Assembly: GCF_003573695.1 (NCBI RefSeq)
Contig: NC_039366.1
Location: forward strand, 163,818,339 to 163,882,338
Origin: Papaver somniferum
Lineage: Eukaryota; Streptophyta; Magnoliopsida; Ranunculales; Papaveraceae
Length of the DNA stretch: 64,000 nt
Reading direction: 5' to 3'
Both the position numbers and the translations under genes were made by a program. The stretch's first letter is position 1. Each line of letters starts with the position of its first letter. The notes beneath the pieces are model-generated. The model ran no database searches and had not been told where the DNA came from. It saw only the letters and a list, made by a program, of their open reading frames with translations. This document shows, one piece after another, positions 22,778 to 33,617 of this stretch.

Positions 22778-25582
22778 TGTAGATGGGGAAAAACGATTTG
22801 ATGATTTTTACGGAATTGAGGAGACGTCCATGTGGAGACTCCTTGAACCAGGCGAAATGTTGAACCTCACACAGATGCACTGCAAGAAGGGAGTGTTTTA
22901 AGTTCGAGAGATCAATCTGTAGGACTCCGTCCTAAACCAAGAATAATGGTCGTTCCAGAGTCAATTCGGTCACAAGAGAGGATGGGTTGATATGTAGGAG
23001 GGAAGCTGAGAAATGTGTGGGATCAATGGTGAACTGAGATTGTAGGAGTGTTGTGAATTCAGTGTAAGAACGCTCTGAATGATTGAATTTTACTCAATTG
23101 AGAGTGATTGCTCAGACGATGAGTTTGTGTAGACGAAGGATTGTCTGTATGAACTTGCCGAGAAACTGCTTCTTTAGAAGAATGTTCGAGTATTCGAATC
23201 TTGTCATTTCAATCATGATTTAGAGGTCTTTTTATATTACTAAGTTAAAAACAACATGATCCCATGAAGTGTGACAGTTGCTGGAATCAGAGAGTGGGGA
23301 AGTGGGAAATCGTGTTAAAACCAGTTGCTCATCGTGCGGAGACTTGGTTAATTTTCCACCCACTACTTTGCCAATTCTTCCAACTGATTGCACGACTTGA
23401 TCACATTCTCGTCGTGGGTGAACACACGTGCCGCAGATCGCCAAACCAAAACCCTAGTTACTATCCCCCCATGTGACACGATTGATATCTCGTGATTGTG
23501 GAGTCAGTTGCTGACTTTATGGAATGATGAGTCCATGTATTGCTGAGTTGAACATGATTTGCAAATGTTCTGAAACTCATGAATTAAATATGTCTGCTGA
23601 GACAAGGTGTTATTATGTTGATTACCAAAGACGAACAAACCGTGTTGCTAAATTGTTGAATATTGATAGTTGAACCAATATTCTTGAATCTGAGCAAATA
23701 TTGCTGGTTCGAACAAATATTTCCGGTTTGAGCAAACCCCTAATTGTTTGGAAAGAGTTTGAACCTAATATGAGCAATTGAACAAATTAGGTTAAAATCA
23801 TTAAAACGTGTGGGACCGGCTGTTTGCAAGCCTTAGGGTCACCCTTGGTCGGTTAAGGGGATGTGACCGTGTGACCATAGTGTCCGTGTCTCAGTCCTGA
23901 GAGTTATAATATTTTCCGATGCGCGTTTGAGCAACATTTTGAGAAAATATACAGAATCCAGGGTTTTGCTGAAACTAGGAAAAATACATAAGATGATGAA
24001 AAATAATAAATAAAACAGGGAATTGCAAGGTGCGGGACCGGCCACGGCTAGGGCATAGCCGGCATGCTGACAAGCATGGTCCCACACTTTCCCAGTTTTA
24101 TGTAATTTTGCGTATTTTCTCTGAATTGTGGGAAATCCCATGAAACCGGAGAGTTTTATGAAATTAGGGAACTTCCATGAGATTTGAGAAATAAAATAGG
24201 AAATGATGGAGTGTGGGACCGGCAATGGCCAAGGCATGGCCGACCGGCCAACGGGCACGGTCCCAGGGCACTCTTCTTAATTTTATGTAATTTTCATGAT
24301 TTTAGAGAATTTTCATAAAATCAGAGAGATTTGTTGAAACCAAGGTATTTTGTTGAAATCAGGGAGTTTTCATGGAATGAGGAAAATAAAACAAATAACA
24401 ATAATAGCATAAGGGGCGTGTAGGACCGGCTAGGGCATGACCGGCCGGCTAGGGCCCGGTCCCACGAGTTTTCTTAATTTTATAATATTTTTCATGGGTT
24501 TAGGGAAAATTCATGAAATCAGGGAATTTTCATGGTTTTAGGGAAAATTCATGAAATCAGGGAATTTTCATGGATTGAGAGAAATAATAAAATAATGGGG
24601 ACGTGAGGTGTGGGACCGGCCACGGCTAGGGCATGGCCGACCGGCTGGTGCTCGGTCCCGTGACACCTTTCCCTAATTTTATTATTTTCTTGACATAAAG
24701 AAATATCATGAGATTAAAGAATTTCCTTGAATCGAAGGAGATTTGCTCGAACGAGAGAATTTTCATGAGATCAGGGAAAAATAATAAAATATGATAAAAT
24801 ATAAAATTGGGCGTGGGACTGGTCACGGCATGAGCGGACGGCTAGTGAGCCCAGTCCCTGGCGCCTTTGCTAATATTTTATTATTATTATTATTTTTCCT
24901 TCCTATTTTGCATAGGTTCCTCACTCATTCGTATTTTTGAAATGCTCGTTTGCGCATTCAAATGCTGGTCTGTGCATTATTGCTAAGTATACTTGCACCA
25001 TTTTAGTCAGGGCTTATTCGATGCTCAGATGCCTGTTTCATTGAATATTTATCACTAACCCGTGGAATTCTGTTGGGAAGAACCACGGATTGAAATGACG
25101 AAATATAACGAAGAATCGTAAAATATTGCTGGATATTCAGGCGATTAGAGATAATTAACTGATGGCTCTGTACTAGCAGGGCTTCCTATCTAGGAGCATT
25201 AATTATCTGAGAGTTGAGCAATATGAACTTGCTGGAGTATCATATTTCTCCTATATAGTCAGGGAAAACCTGGTTGCATCCTGAAGACGTTCTCGCTCTA
25301 TACTAGCAGGCATGCTGTCTAGGAGCCGTCCAATCTTTCGATTCTATATAGAAATAATTACTGAAATTGCTCAGTATTCATGAGATGTGTCGTGGCCTCA
25401 GCTGGGAGACTACACATCTACATATACCCTAAGAGACAGCCTTCTCAGTCAGAGATTTTATGGCATGAGCTTTCACGCTTTGTTGAGAGACATGAGTCTC
25501 AATACTCATCCGATTGCCGAATCCGGAGTATGCATAATTATGGTTTTACGATTTTGCCTTTGTCGAAAATCCACCATCTACA
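22778..25582 (-). mobile_element. 3' LTR of the inner element
   Basis: 2805 bp in inverted orientation, TGTAGATGGGG at its left, CCACCATCTACA at its right. Related to the outer LTR at both ends but about 1.1 kb shorter. Six GC-rich GGGACCGGC islands repeat about every 190 bp between 23810 and 24870. Open frames inside (23839-24258, 25380-25586) are LTR DNA. Confidence 0.9.
23809..24870 (-). repeat. Six GC-rich hairpin islands in the inner 3' LTR
   Basis: Islands near 23809, 24030, 24213, 24418, 24611 and 24815. Most begin GTGGGACCGGC and end in a CGGTCCC-type arm, separated by AT-rich spacers containing TTTTCATGAAAT-like words. The 5' LTR repeats the array at 34650-35700. Confidence 0.8.
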
Positions 25583-25605
25583 TTAAGTCTCCTGCTTAGT
25601 GAGGA
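25583..25605 (-). promoter_or_regulatory. Polypurine tract of the inner element
   Basis: On the minus strand CACTAAGCAGGAGACTTA precedes the LTR. The outer element has the counterpart CACTAAGCAGGGGACTTAA at 55563-55582. Confidence 0.7.
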
Positions 25606-25880
25606 ACAATCATGTTCCTCAGTCAGCATTGAATGATGATTTTCCAGGTACAGACAAAAATAAGTAATTGAACTTAGTCATAAGATAAGATGTTACCGGA
25701 TTTCGACCGAATGAGCAAACCATGGTTTGAGCGAAAACCCCAGTGGAATAATAGAGCGTCATCCTGCGAACATAAATTGGTGTATAACCGCTGATTCGAT
25801 GGTGGAACCTTGGTCGATTTAGGATTCACGGGCCGGGCCCGATAAGGAAATCCTTATGGAATTAGGTTTTGGAAATAAAA
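25606..25880. other. Spacer between inner 3' LTR and antisense gene promoter
   Basis: No gene seen. The matching stretch in the outer element (55330-55560) is recognisably related, including a short GGGCCCG-containing block. Confidence 0.5.
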
Positions 25881-25885
25881 TTTGG

Positions 25886-25892
25886 TATAAAA
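25886..25892 (+). promoter_or_regulatory. TATA box of the antisense PMD gene
   Basis: TATAAAA followed about 30 bases later by a pyrimidine-rich leader (TTCTTCCCACACG), the usual look of a plant core promoter. It points away from the adjacent 3' LTR and antisense to the carrying element. Confidence 0.65.
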
Positions 25893-25914
25893 GGGATTAA
25901 TTCCCTTTTTTTTA

Positions 25915-26894
25915 ATTTCTTCCCACACGTCCACCAGCTTCGTCCCCCTCACATCTTCACGTCGTCATTAGGGAGAGGAGAAAATTCGCCGGAAGTCGCC
26001 GTCGCCGGTCGTCCGATCATCGTCCGGCCAACTTCCGGCCGACACGTCAGGTACGTAATTTTTTTTCTTCAAAAGCTTGTTGTTTGTTCATGAGTTGTTC
26101 ATCATAAAATAATATGTGCATATACATACTTGGATGTGAGTTTTATGAAAAAACCTCGTTTTAGGAACGTATGTTCATTCGACCGTTAGTTTAAGAAACT
26201 AGCAACAATCCCTAACTTTGAGAGGGATTTTTCTTTGGAAATAGACCTTTGTCCAGTGATACAATTTTGTTTACGAGCTTTCATGGAAACCAAAACTTTA
26301 TCCTAAAAGATGTGAGCTTTCACAAAACCAAAATAAACCTTCGTTTTAAAGAAAAACGCTCGTACGAAGAAAAATAGATTTTTTTTTATATGTAGCCATG
26401 ACATATTATGCAAAATATAATGATATATTTTATTCACATGAGTTTGTTCTCATTAAATTTTTTTGAAAATTTACGTGAGTAATTCTCATTAATTATTGCT
26501 TTGCGAAATCAAAACGTGGGTTTTGAGTAACCCTCGAAATTAGACAACTTATTTATGATGAAATATTGTCTTGGTGTAAATTTCATAGTTCAGTTGTGGA
26601 TGTTTATACTATGAAAATTGTGTCTATGATTTTATGAAAAATCGGTTTCGAAAATTAATAAAGCTTCGTTCGTTATTGTAGGTTTCGAGAAGCGAACTAA
26701 TTTTGGAGTGTTAACCCTTGCGGCACAATCACTATTTGTTAGTGGAATTATAAATAGGTAAGAGATAAGAATTACTATTTTTGTAGATGTCTCCATAAGT
26801 ATCTTGTTGTCAGATTATATGACCCCATCATATTGTCGAAGTTTGCACCTGGTATGACGATATACTGAAGTTGAATGCTTTGTGCACATTACAG
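25915..26894 (+). other. 5' untranslated exon and intron of the PMD gene
   Basis: A GC-richer exon (to 26050) ends CGTCAG and is followed by GTACGTAATT (donor, 26051). The AT-rich, T-rich intron ends in CATTACAG at 26894, thirteen bases before the start codon at 26908. An intron in the leader is common in plant genes. The equivalent stretch on the opposite strand exists in the outer element (about 54500-55320). Confidence 0.6.
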
Positions 26895-26907
26895 CTACTT
26901 CGCAAGG

Positions 26908-29900
26908 ATGTCCGATTCTCAAGAAAATGACACTTCCAGTGATATGTGTATGGACGAGACTACTATTATTGGTTATGAAGAAGAAGAAGCACCTGGAATC
27001 AAAAATGTTCCCAATATAGATGATGCATTCTTCGCGGTTCAGCAAGACACAGAAAGACGTCTCAAAACTCCAGCATTCCGCCTTTTGATAAATCCCAGAA
27101 CGGTTATTCAAAAGAAGTTGGTGACTCCTCGAGCAGCTATTCGGTTTTGCCTTGAAAGAGGACTTTTCCTTGCCTCAATTATAGAATTCAAACTCTCTCG
27201 ACGACCTTTAGAGAAATTTTCTGGATGGGCAAGACACATGCTGGGTTTTCCTCGTGTTAGAGCTATGCTGGATAGAGCACAGGTTACCAGAGCTATTCAA
27301 TCATCCGTAGATTTGTATATTTTTCATGATACACGAGGTATTGTGGCCCTTCTAGCTCGCTGGTGCATTCCAACTCATACCTTTATATGCAGCTGGGGAG
27401 AGTTTACTATTACCTTGGAAGATGTAGGTGCTTTATTGCATCTTCCAATCACAGGTAACTTTCCTGAAGAGATTTCGACGGAGGATAAAGAAATTTCTAA
27501 CACCTTAATAGTTGATATGGAGAGAATTAACAAGTCTTATGGCAAAGGATGTTATGCTCACTGGTTAACACACTGGTGGCCACGAGATGTCCCTCTCGAC
27601 GAACCCGAAGGTATGTTGTCTATTGCTGCTTTCTTGTGTTTATGGTTGTCCAAGGACGTGTTCGAAGATGTCGAAACTTTTCTAAAACCGTTTGTAATCC
27701 CTTTTTCCATTAAGATGGCCCAAGGTGAACAACTTCCCATAGGTAGCTTATTCTTGGGTTTTTTGTACTCTAACCTGGACTCCTTGGTTATAGACTCCAG
27801 TGTTTCAAACGACTTTATGAAGATTGCATGCTACGCCAATACTATGTTTCTCCAAGCCTTGATGTGGGAACGCTTTGCGAAGTATGCACCTATTCCCCGT
27901 AGTATCTTGCAAGGGTTGAATGCTGCTGATTCTCGACGTATTTTTCCCGAGAATGATAACGCTAGGATTATGCGCTGGTCAACAAAACAGCCTCAATTCA
28001 AGACGCGTGTCATTGATGTTGTAGACGATGAGTCTGAGTTTAACTTCCGTCCCTGAGTGATGATTCCTCCTCATGTTTCCCAATTGACAACTTTCAATGC
28101 TGGAGAAAGCATGGATTTGAAATCTGGTGATGACTTCAGCGATGGTGAAAGATCCTTCATGTTGAGCTGCACTCCAGGTTATTTAATAGCACCAACATAT
28201 GGAGACTTTTCGGTGGAGGAATACAACATTGACAGAGAAGCCCGTTAGATGGGTATGGATCAGTGCGTTCCAACTTTTCGGAGGAGAAAACCGTCGGTGG
28301 AACAGATTAAGACTTGTTTAGACCGTACACATGTCGAAGGAAGCTCTTATTGGTTCCCTTGTGCTGACCGAGTTACGTATGTAACTCCAGGTTATATAGA
28401 TTTCTGGAACCAGCAATTTGAACGCTTACATGATTTCGTAAGGGTTAGTCAACCTCTGGTGAAAGAGCCTCCTTCTGCTGATATGATTGCTTCTCGACCC
28501 AGATTGAAACACATCTCCGACGGCGATAAGCGAAAGACATCTCCAGGATGTTCACCAGTATGTATATTTTGCACGTTCTTCGTAAAATTGAAATAATTTC
28601 CTTTGATTATCACCTCAATTTATTTCGCAGGACGGTCGTGCTGTGAGACCTCGTCTTGAAGTGAATTTCTCAGAAGCTGAAACATTCATTCATGGTGGAG
28701 AAGGTAGGAACAAGAATTGTAAGTTGTTGCCTAACACCATAAAGTCCCCGGTTGTTTCTTTGGTGAGTTGTCGACATCTTTTCCGCCGTGACTTCTTCTA
28801 TCCGTATTACTAGGATCCTAAACCAATATTTGTTATTTGGTTACAGAATTTTGCTCCGTCTAGTATTGATGGTCTTCAATACTCTACTGCTGGGCAGACA
28901 ATTTCTGATTCGAGCATTGAAGAAAAAAATGTTGTGAGTACTCTTCCTCGTAGACAAATATAATGCTTCATATGTAAAATAATAATTGTTTGAGAATGTG
29001 TCCAGGAGGATGTCGCCATGGAGGTGGAGAGTGCTGATACTCGGTCATCCTCTGAGAATAGAGATGGAGGAAATTCCAAAGGCTCGGAACCGAATGAAAG
29101 CAGTGAGCCTCTTGATGTTAACACGGATAACCCCAACTCTTTGAACGCTTCGGAGACTCCCCAAGTAAGCACATATCTTGTAAACTCTTCATAGAAGTGT
29201 GAAATTGTTTATTTTTGAATGAATGAATGAGAATCCATGTGCATATACGGAAAACTTTGTCGAAATTCGTCGTCAGAAAATTCAGAACCCAGTTTTTAGC
29301 AAAAACACCATAAAACCTTCATTTGGAGTCGGATTTTCATGATCTGCATATGCATCTTTAATCCCGGAAAATTTCCAATCTTTAACGAAGAAGATTTTTA
29401 GGTTTTGAGCACGTTCAGAGCCTGAAAAAGGCGAAACAACAAACTTCCAGGAGACTTTCAGAACTTTTTCAGACGGTATGTTACTCAATGTTTTGACTAC
29501 ATCTCCTTGCTCGTTCATCGGATTATCATGAAATTTTTACATGTGGTAGTGAACATCCATACGAAGAAATGGTATATAACTAATCCTCAGATTCCTTGTA
29601 TATTTCTCCCAGTTCGTCATATAGTATAGGGCAGAGTACAGTCTCTTCAGACGAGCTTGCCACAAAACGTATTTTCATGACTTTCATGTTATTTGCTCGT
29701 GCCTTGAGTTATAATGATGAACCTTGATGATGTTATACTACTTGTTTATTGTATTTTATGATCTCATTTGGTTTCATGTTTAGATTTCTCTAACCTCATG
29801 TAATCTTCGTATTAGGTGTCAAATACCGAAGTTGAGGATACTGAAACCAATAAGGGTAACTCGAGCTGACCTGATGTTATTGATGAAGAGACAACCATAC

Positions 29901-30561
29901 CTGCACTTCAAGGCCATGAGAAGGTTTTCACTGAGTTATGGAAACCCCGATTGTTGTTGGTTCAGTGATAGAAGAAACCGAGCCACCAGTCGAGAACACT
30001 GAAGAAATTGTTGTCCTGATTGTAGAAGCTGCCCCAGTAACTGAGAACCGTATAGTGGTGCATGAATATCCGAGTGCAGGAGTTGATTTTGATCCTCCAT
30101 TTGATGCATCACTCCCGTATCATGAACTAGTTGGTGGGTTTAGTGTTCCCATTGGATATGCAGGCTTGTACGAGAAAATATGGAAGAAATTTGGCCACAT
30201 AATTGTTGACAGGAATCCTGTACGTGCTTATGCTTTAAAAATGCAAGTAAGTGTTATCTTACGTGTTGTAAGTGATATATGCACTAGGGCCAGAAATACT
30301 GTGACTCTAGATGTACTCTTTGATTGTGAGTTTAACTTGGAGAATTCAGAAAGACTTGGCTTCAATGTAAAGTGGCTTCGTAAGCAAATGAACGCTATCA
30401 AGGAATCATGTGAGAACAACATACCCTTTCCCAATGATGCTGTGGTGGAGAAAGAAGACAAGATCGCCAGGCTGACTGAAGAGCTGAACAAGGAGAAGGC
30501 AGCTTTGCAGGTCTTGAAGGATGCAGAGGAGCGAAAATCCTTTTTTGCTGATTTTCTTTGA
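26908..30561 (+). pseudogene. Plant mobile domain (PMD) gene, antisense inside the inner LTR element
   Basis: Start at 26908 (MSDSQENDTSSD) follows the leader-intron acceptor. Exon 1 (26908-28557) carries the PMD core: residues ~105-185 include WCIPTHTF and SWGEFTITLEDVGALLHLPI, the family hallmark. Exons 28631-28762, 28847-28933, 29006-29164 and 29816-30561 follow; the four introns (73, 84, 72 and 651 bp) have GT/AG ends and all are phase 0. Exon 5 has a second conserved block (GGFSVPIGYAGLYEKIWKKF) and a C-terminal coiled coil. In-frame stops at 28054, 28246 and 29867, and a frameshift between 29870 and 29945, kill it. PMD proteins such as MAIN and MAIL1 act in plant nuclei in silencing and gene expression, and some PMD genes ride on transposons. 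The function of this one is unknown. Confidence 0.85.
28558..28630 (+). other. PMD intron 1
   Basis: 73 bp, GTATGTATAT to TATTTCGCAG, between two phase-0 codons. Introns 2 (28763-28846), 3 (28934-29005) and 4 (29165-29815) also begin GTGAGT or GTAAGC and end in AG. Confidence 0.75.
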
Positions 30562-30856
30562 TTTCCTTTTCATAATCTCTTGAATTTCTTAACTTCTGAG
30601 AGATGTGAGGTTTTATTTGGGTTTTGGTATTAGCTGGTTTTGGATTGGTAGATGATTGAGGATTTTCTTTTGGATTTGATAGATATTTTCTTTTAAGAAA
30701 TATGAACTGAATTTTAATAAATTGCTGAATTCAAATAGTGATTGCAAGTATTGCAAACATTTTGGAGGAATTGAAATACAATGAAAGAACATCCTAAATG
30801 CCAAATCCGGACGTCATGAATGCCCAAACGTCCAGGACCTCGAATGCTCAATAATT
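30562..30856. other. Spacer between PMD gene and integrase remnant
   Basis: AT-rich, no gene seen. It separates two convergent genes: the antisense PMD gene and the retrotransposon polyprotein. Confidence 0.5.
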
Positions 30857-31141
30857 TCAGCCAAATGCCTTAAGCCAATTCTCGTGAATTACTGGCAGGG
30901 TTCTTCCATCTGTGTTGATCAATTTGTACTATCCTCCGGTTATGGATTTAGCAACCATAAATGGTCCTTCCCAATTGGAGCTCCTTGCAGAATAGAGATC
31001 ACGTTTAGTCCCCTTGAGAACCAAATCTCCTTCCTCGAATTTGTTCGGTTTAATAGTTCGCGCCTTGAATATTTTCTGCTGATTCCATGGTTGTGGTACA
31101 TATGGACACTCACGCAGAGGGGAGTATTCAGCATACTGTCA
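30857..31141 (-). pseudogene. Integrase C-terminal end of the inner element
   Basis: The minus-strand frame has FEEGDLVLKG and NWEGPFMV, the C-terminal tail of Ty3/gypsy integrase that follows the catalytic core, and ends YKLINTDG..ENWLKAFG with a stop at 30857-30859. An in-frame TAG follows ITGG. It shares the frame of the upstream gag-protease. No integrase catalytic core or zinc-binding HHCC region precedes it. Confidence 0.75.
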
Positions 31142-31468
31142 ATCATGCTTAGCCATATCTTCAGCAATAAACCTATTGATAGAATGATCAATTTGGAGAG
31201 GCTCTGGGCGTAACCATTTGGTGTAATATTGCTGAGGTGAGACCATCCATTCGTAGCTTTTGGTAATCGCTAAGTTGTTAGTAGGGAGAAGTCCCCGGAC
31301 CAGAGTAGTATATTTCAACATTGGTATTATTGGCGCATGAAGAGGAATAATACTTGCCTGAGTACAGAACCTCTTGACGAAAGAATGGGCACTCTCTCCA
31401 GGTTTCTGTGTGAGTTCTGTCAAGGATTTGACTTCCTCCAGATGCTCGAACGGGGAAGTATCCTCCAT
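31139..31468 (-). pseudogene. ~110-residue segment in the place of reverse transcriptase
   Basis: Open for 109 codons (MEDTSPFEHLEEVKSL...). The central part (KPGESAHSFVKRFCTQASI) vaguely resembles the core of retrotransposon gag, so it may be a second gag-derived piece. It is in frame with protease upstream (two codons and a stop between) and the integrase tail downstream. The outer element has a degenerate homologue at 37628-37864 (FIKRFYTQESL), so the segment was already present in the family's ancestor. Confidence 0.55.
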
Positions 31469-31474
31469 TTTTTC

Positions 31475-31924
31475 TTAGTCAGATCCTGCTTCAACAACAT
31501 GACGTGTTGAAGGCGTTGGAGCCCTCTTTCCAGCGTGAATCCAAGCTCGTCCAAGGATCATGTCATATCCTGGGTCTTCTCGGATTATGTAAAACTTGGT
31601 CTCAGTGCAGACCAAATTTTCTTTGACTTTGAGGATGATATAACCATACGTGTCTCTGGAAACCCTTTCGTGATCTCTGATTTCCATGGGATCATGAGTA
31701 GCCTCTTGTCGAGTAATGCCAACGGCTCTGAGAGTTTTCAAAGGAATGATGTTGACGGCAGTGCCAACATCAACAAATGCTCTCTTGAATTTGTTTCCTT
31801 TAATATGCACTGTGGTGAGCAGTCCCCAGTCATACATTTCTTTGTCAGTGGATGAAGGTTCAGGAGGTACTTCTGAAATCAGCAGGCGTTTTCCAGATAC
31901 TATGTAGTTCAAAGCCGTGAACAT
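31475..31924 (-). pseudogene. Aspartic protease of the inner element
   Basis: 149 codons. RAFVDVGTAVNIIPLKTLR carries the active-site region (Asp-x-Gly followed by a hydrophobic strand; D-V-G-T in place of the common D-S/T-G) and YDMILGRAWIHA is the conserved C-terminal strand of retropepsins from plant Ty3 elements. It would process the polyprotein. It continues the gag frame, with stops near 31950 and 32072 between the two. Confidence 0.82.
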
Positions 31925-32071
31925 GTCTCCCCTTTGCGTCTTTTACATATAGAGTAATTCGCATACATGCTCTATCAATGACTGGACTGCTTCCTTGACT
32001 GGTTCTTCAGAGATGAAGAAAGTTCTGACTGGGAGGGTATCTCTGTGTACTCCTTCATCCCCCAGATTAAG

Positions 32072-33560
32072 TTATCCTGACTCAACCTTTTCCCTGAATA
32101 TGCGTTTCAAAACTTTGCAACTACTTGTGGGGTGATTGACGAACCCGTGGAAGCGACGGTAACGAGGATTTTCCATGTCCTCCTCAGTTGGTTCTCTCCT
32201 GACATATGGCAATTTGATTGCACCATCTTGTATCCAGGCATCCAGTAGTTCGAGCACATCTCCAATGGGGAGAGGAAAGTCAGGTGCCTCTTGATCATGA
32301 GTCTATGTACGTTGGCCAGGGGACTGTGCCTATGGTTTGTCCTTATTTTGTGTCTTTGGAGGAGCTGAGGTATGCTTACTTGGAGGTTCGGCCTTGCGTT
32401 TGCTCCCTTTTGCAACAACGTTTGTGGAGGGATGCAGGTTGTACTTCTTGTTGATCAAACGTCTGCTTCCTCGAGTGTCTCGTGATTCTTCAGTTTTTGT
32501 AGATTTTGATCTTTCCAACAGAGTAGGTGCAGTAGTCGCCGATCTCTTCGCAGCATCGTGAAGCTCTGAGAAAGTCTGAAAACGAAGATCTTCCAGTAAA
32601 GCTCTATAGACCGGGATCATGCCATTGATGTACAAATCTGCCAGCTGCTGCTCCGTGACATTTGGATCATGGCAGTCCAGGGCGTGGACTCTGAATCTTT
32701 TCACGTAATCATTGGGATTTTCACAAACCCTCTAAAACATTCTCCCAAGATCAGAGAGAGTGACTTGTTCTGACACAAAAAAGTACTTCCTGTAGAAGGC
32801 GTTAACCATTTCTCCCCAATTGTTGATAGTCCCTGGTGCGATGTTGTTGTACCAGGTGTGTGCCCTGCCTTTCAAAGATTTTGAAAACTCCTTGAGGCGA
32901 ACGACATGGTTGTGTTCATGTTCTCCCAAGGCTTCCAGGAAACGAGAGACATGTTCTCGAGCATTGCCAGTTCCATCGTACAGAGTGAAAGTCAGAGAAG
33001 TGTAACCTTTCGGAAGAGGGATCCTTTGCATAGCAGCAGGATATGGAGGCTGGTGACGATGGACATGTGATGTCTTATCCTTTCCACGGTTCTCCAAAAG
33101 GCGCTCCAAATCTTCCCGAGTAATGAAATTTGATGATTCCTTTGATGATGGCTCGTCTGCGGCTTTGCGGACTTCGTCGTCATCCACCGTATGAATTGGA
33201 ACCACCTCAGGATCAGCATTTGAGGATTTCTCCTTTTCCTTTCCTTTTTCTTGAGTTCTCTCTGACATCTTGTCAGTGAGAGTCTTTAGATAATTAAACA
33301 ACTCTTTCTGTGTAGTAGCCATATCGGTTTGATTCTTTGCAAGAGTCTCCTGCACTTTGATGAGATCAGCAATGGTAGGTGGTGGGTTTTCGAAGATTAT
33401 TTCTGGGATGACCTTCCGTGTTAGAGTGAGGAGGAGTAACATAATCACCGCCAGTGTTAGAGGCCGGAATTATTTCCGGGATATCCTCATTGTTGTTGTT
33501 GATAGTGCTAGCATCGTTTGTGTTGGAACCTGTAACTAACCCAGATCTAAGACCATCCAT
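32072..33560 (-). pseudogene. gag of the inner element
   Basis: Start at 33560 (MDGLRSG) after the leader. A frameshift lies between 33366 and 33448. The rest is one frame: coiled-coil-like N-terminus (KVQETLAKNQTDMATTQ), retrotransposon gag core (GNAREHVSRFLEALGEH; GEMVNAFYRKYFFVSEQ; DYVKRFRVHALDCHD), a basic tail, and RRFHGFVNHPTSSCKVLKRI, a degenerate zinc-knuckle-like block as in Tat gag. In-frame stops at 32732 and 32330 break it. It is better preserved than the outer gag, with which it shares most residues. Confidence 0.88.
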
Positions 33561-33596
33561 CTTGTGAAATTGTGAGATTGCAACCGAGATATTAAT

Positions 33597-33614
33597 CTCC
33601 CACTGTGGTCGCCA
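33597..33614 (-). promoter_or_regulatory. Primer binding site of the inner element
   Basis: TGGCGACCACAGTGGGAG three bases inside the 5' LTR. It begins with the TGG expected of a site that pairs with a tRNA CCA end. The tRNA is not assigned. Confidence 0.72.
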
Positions 33615-33617
33615 ATC

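Noticed and set aside
30228..30491. Minus-strand 87-codon frame under PMD exon 5
   Set aside because: Antisense shadow of the coding exon; no family.
31535..31907. Plus-strand frames of 63-106 codons over the protease
   Set aside because: Shadows of the minus-strand protease frame.
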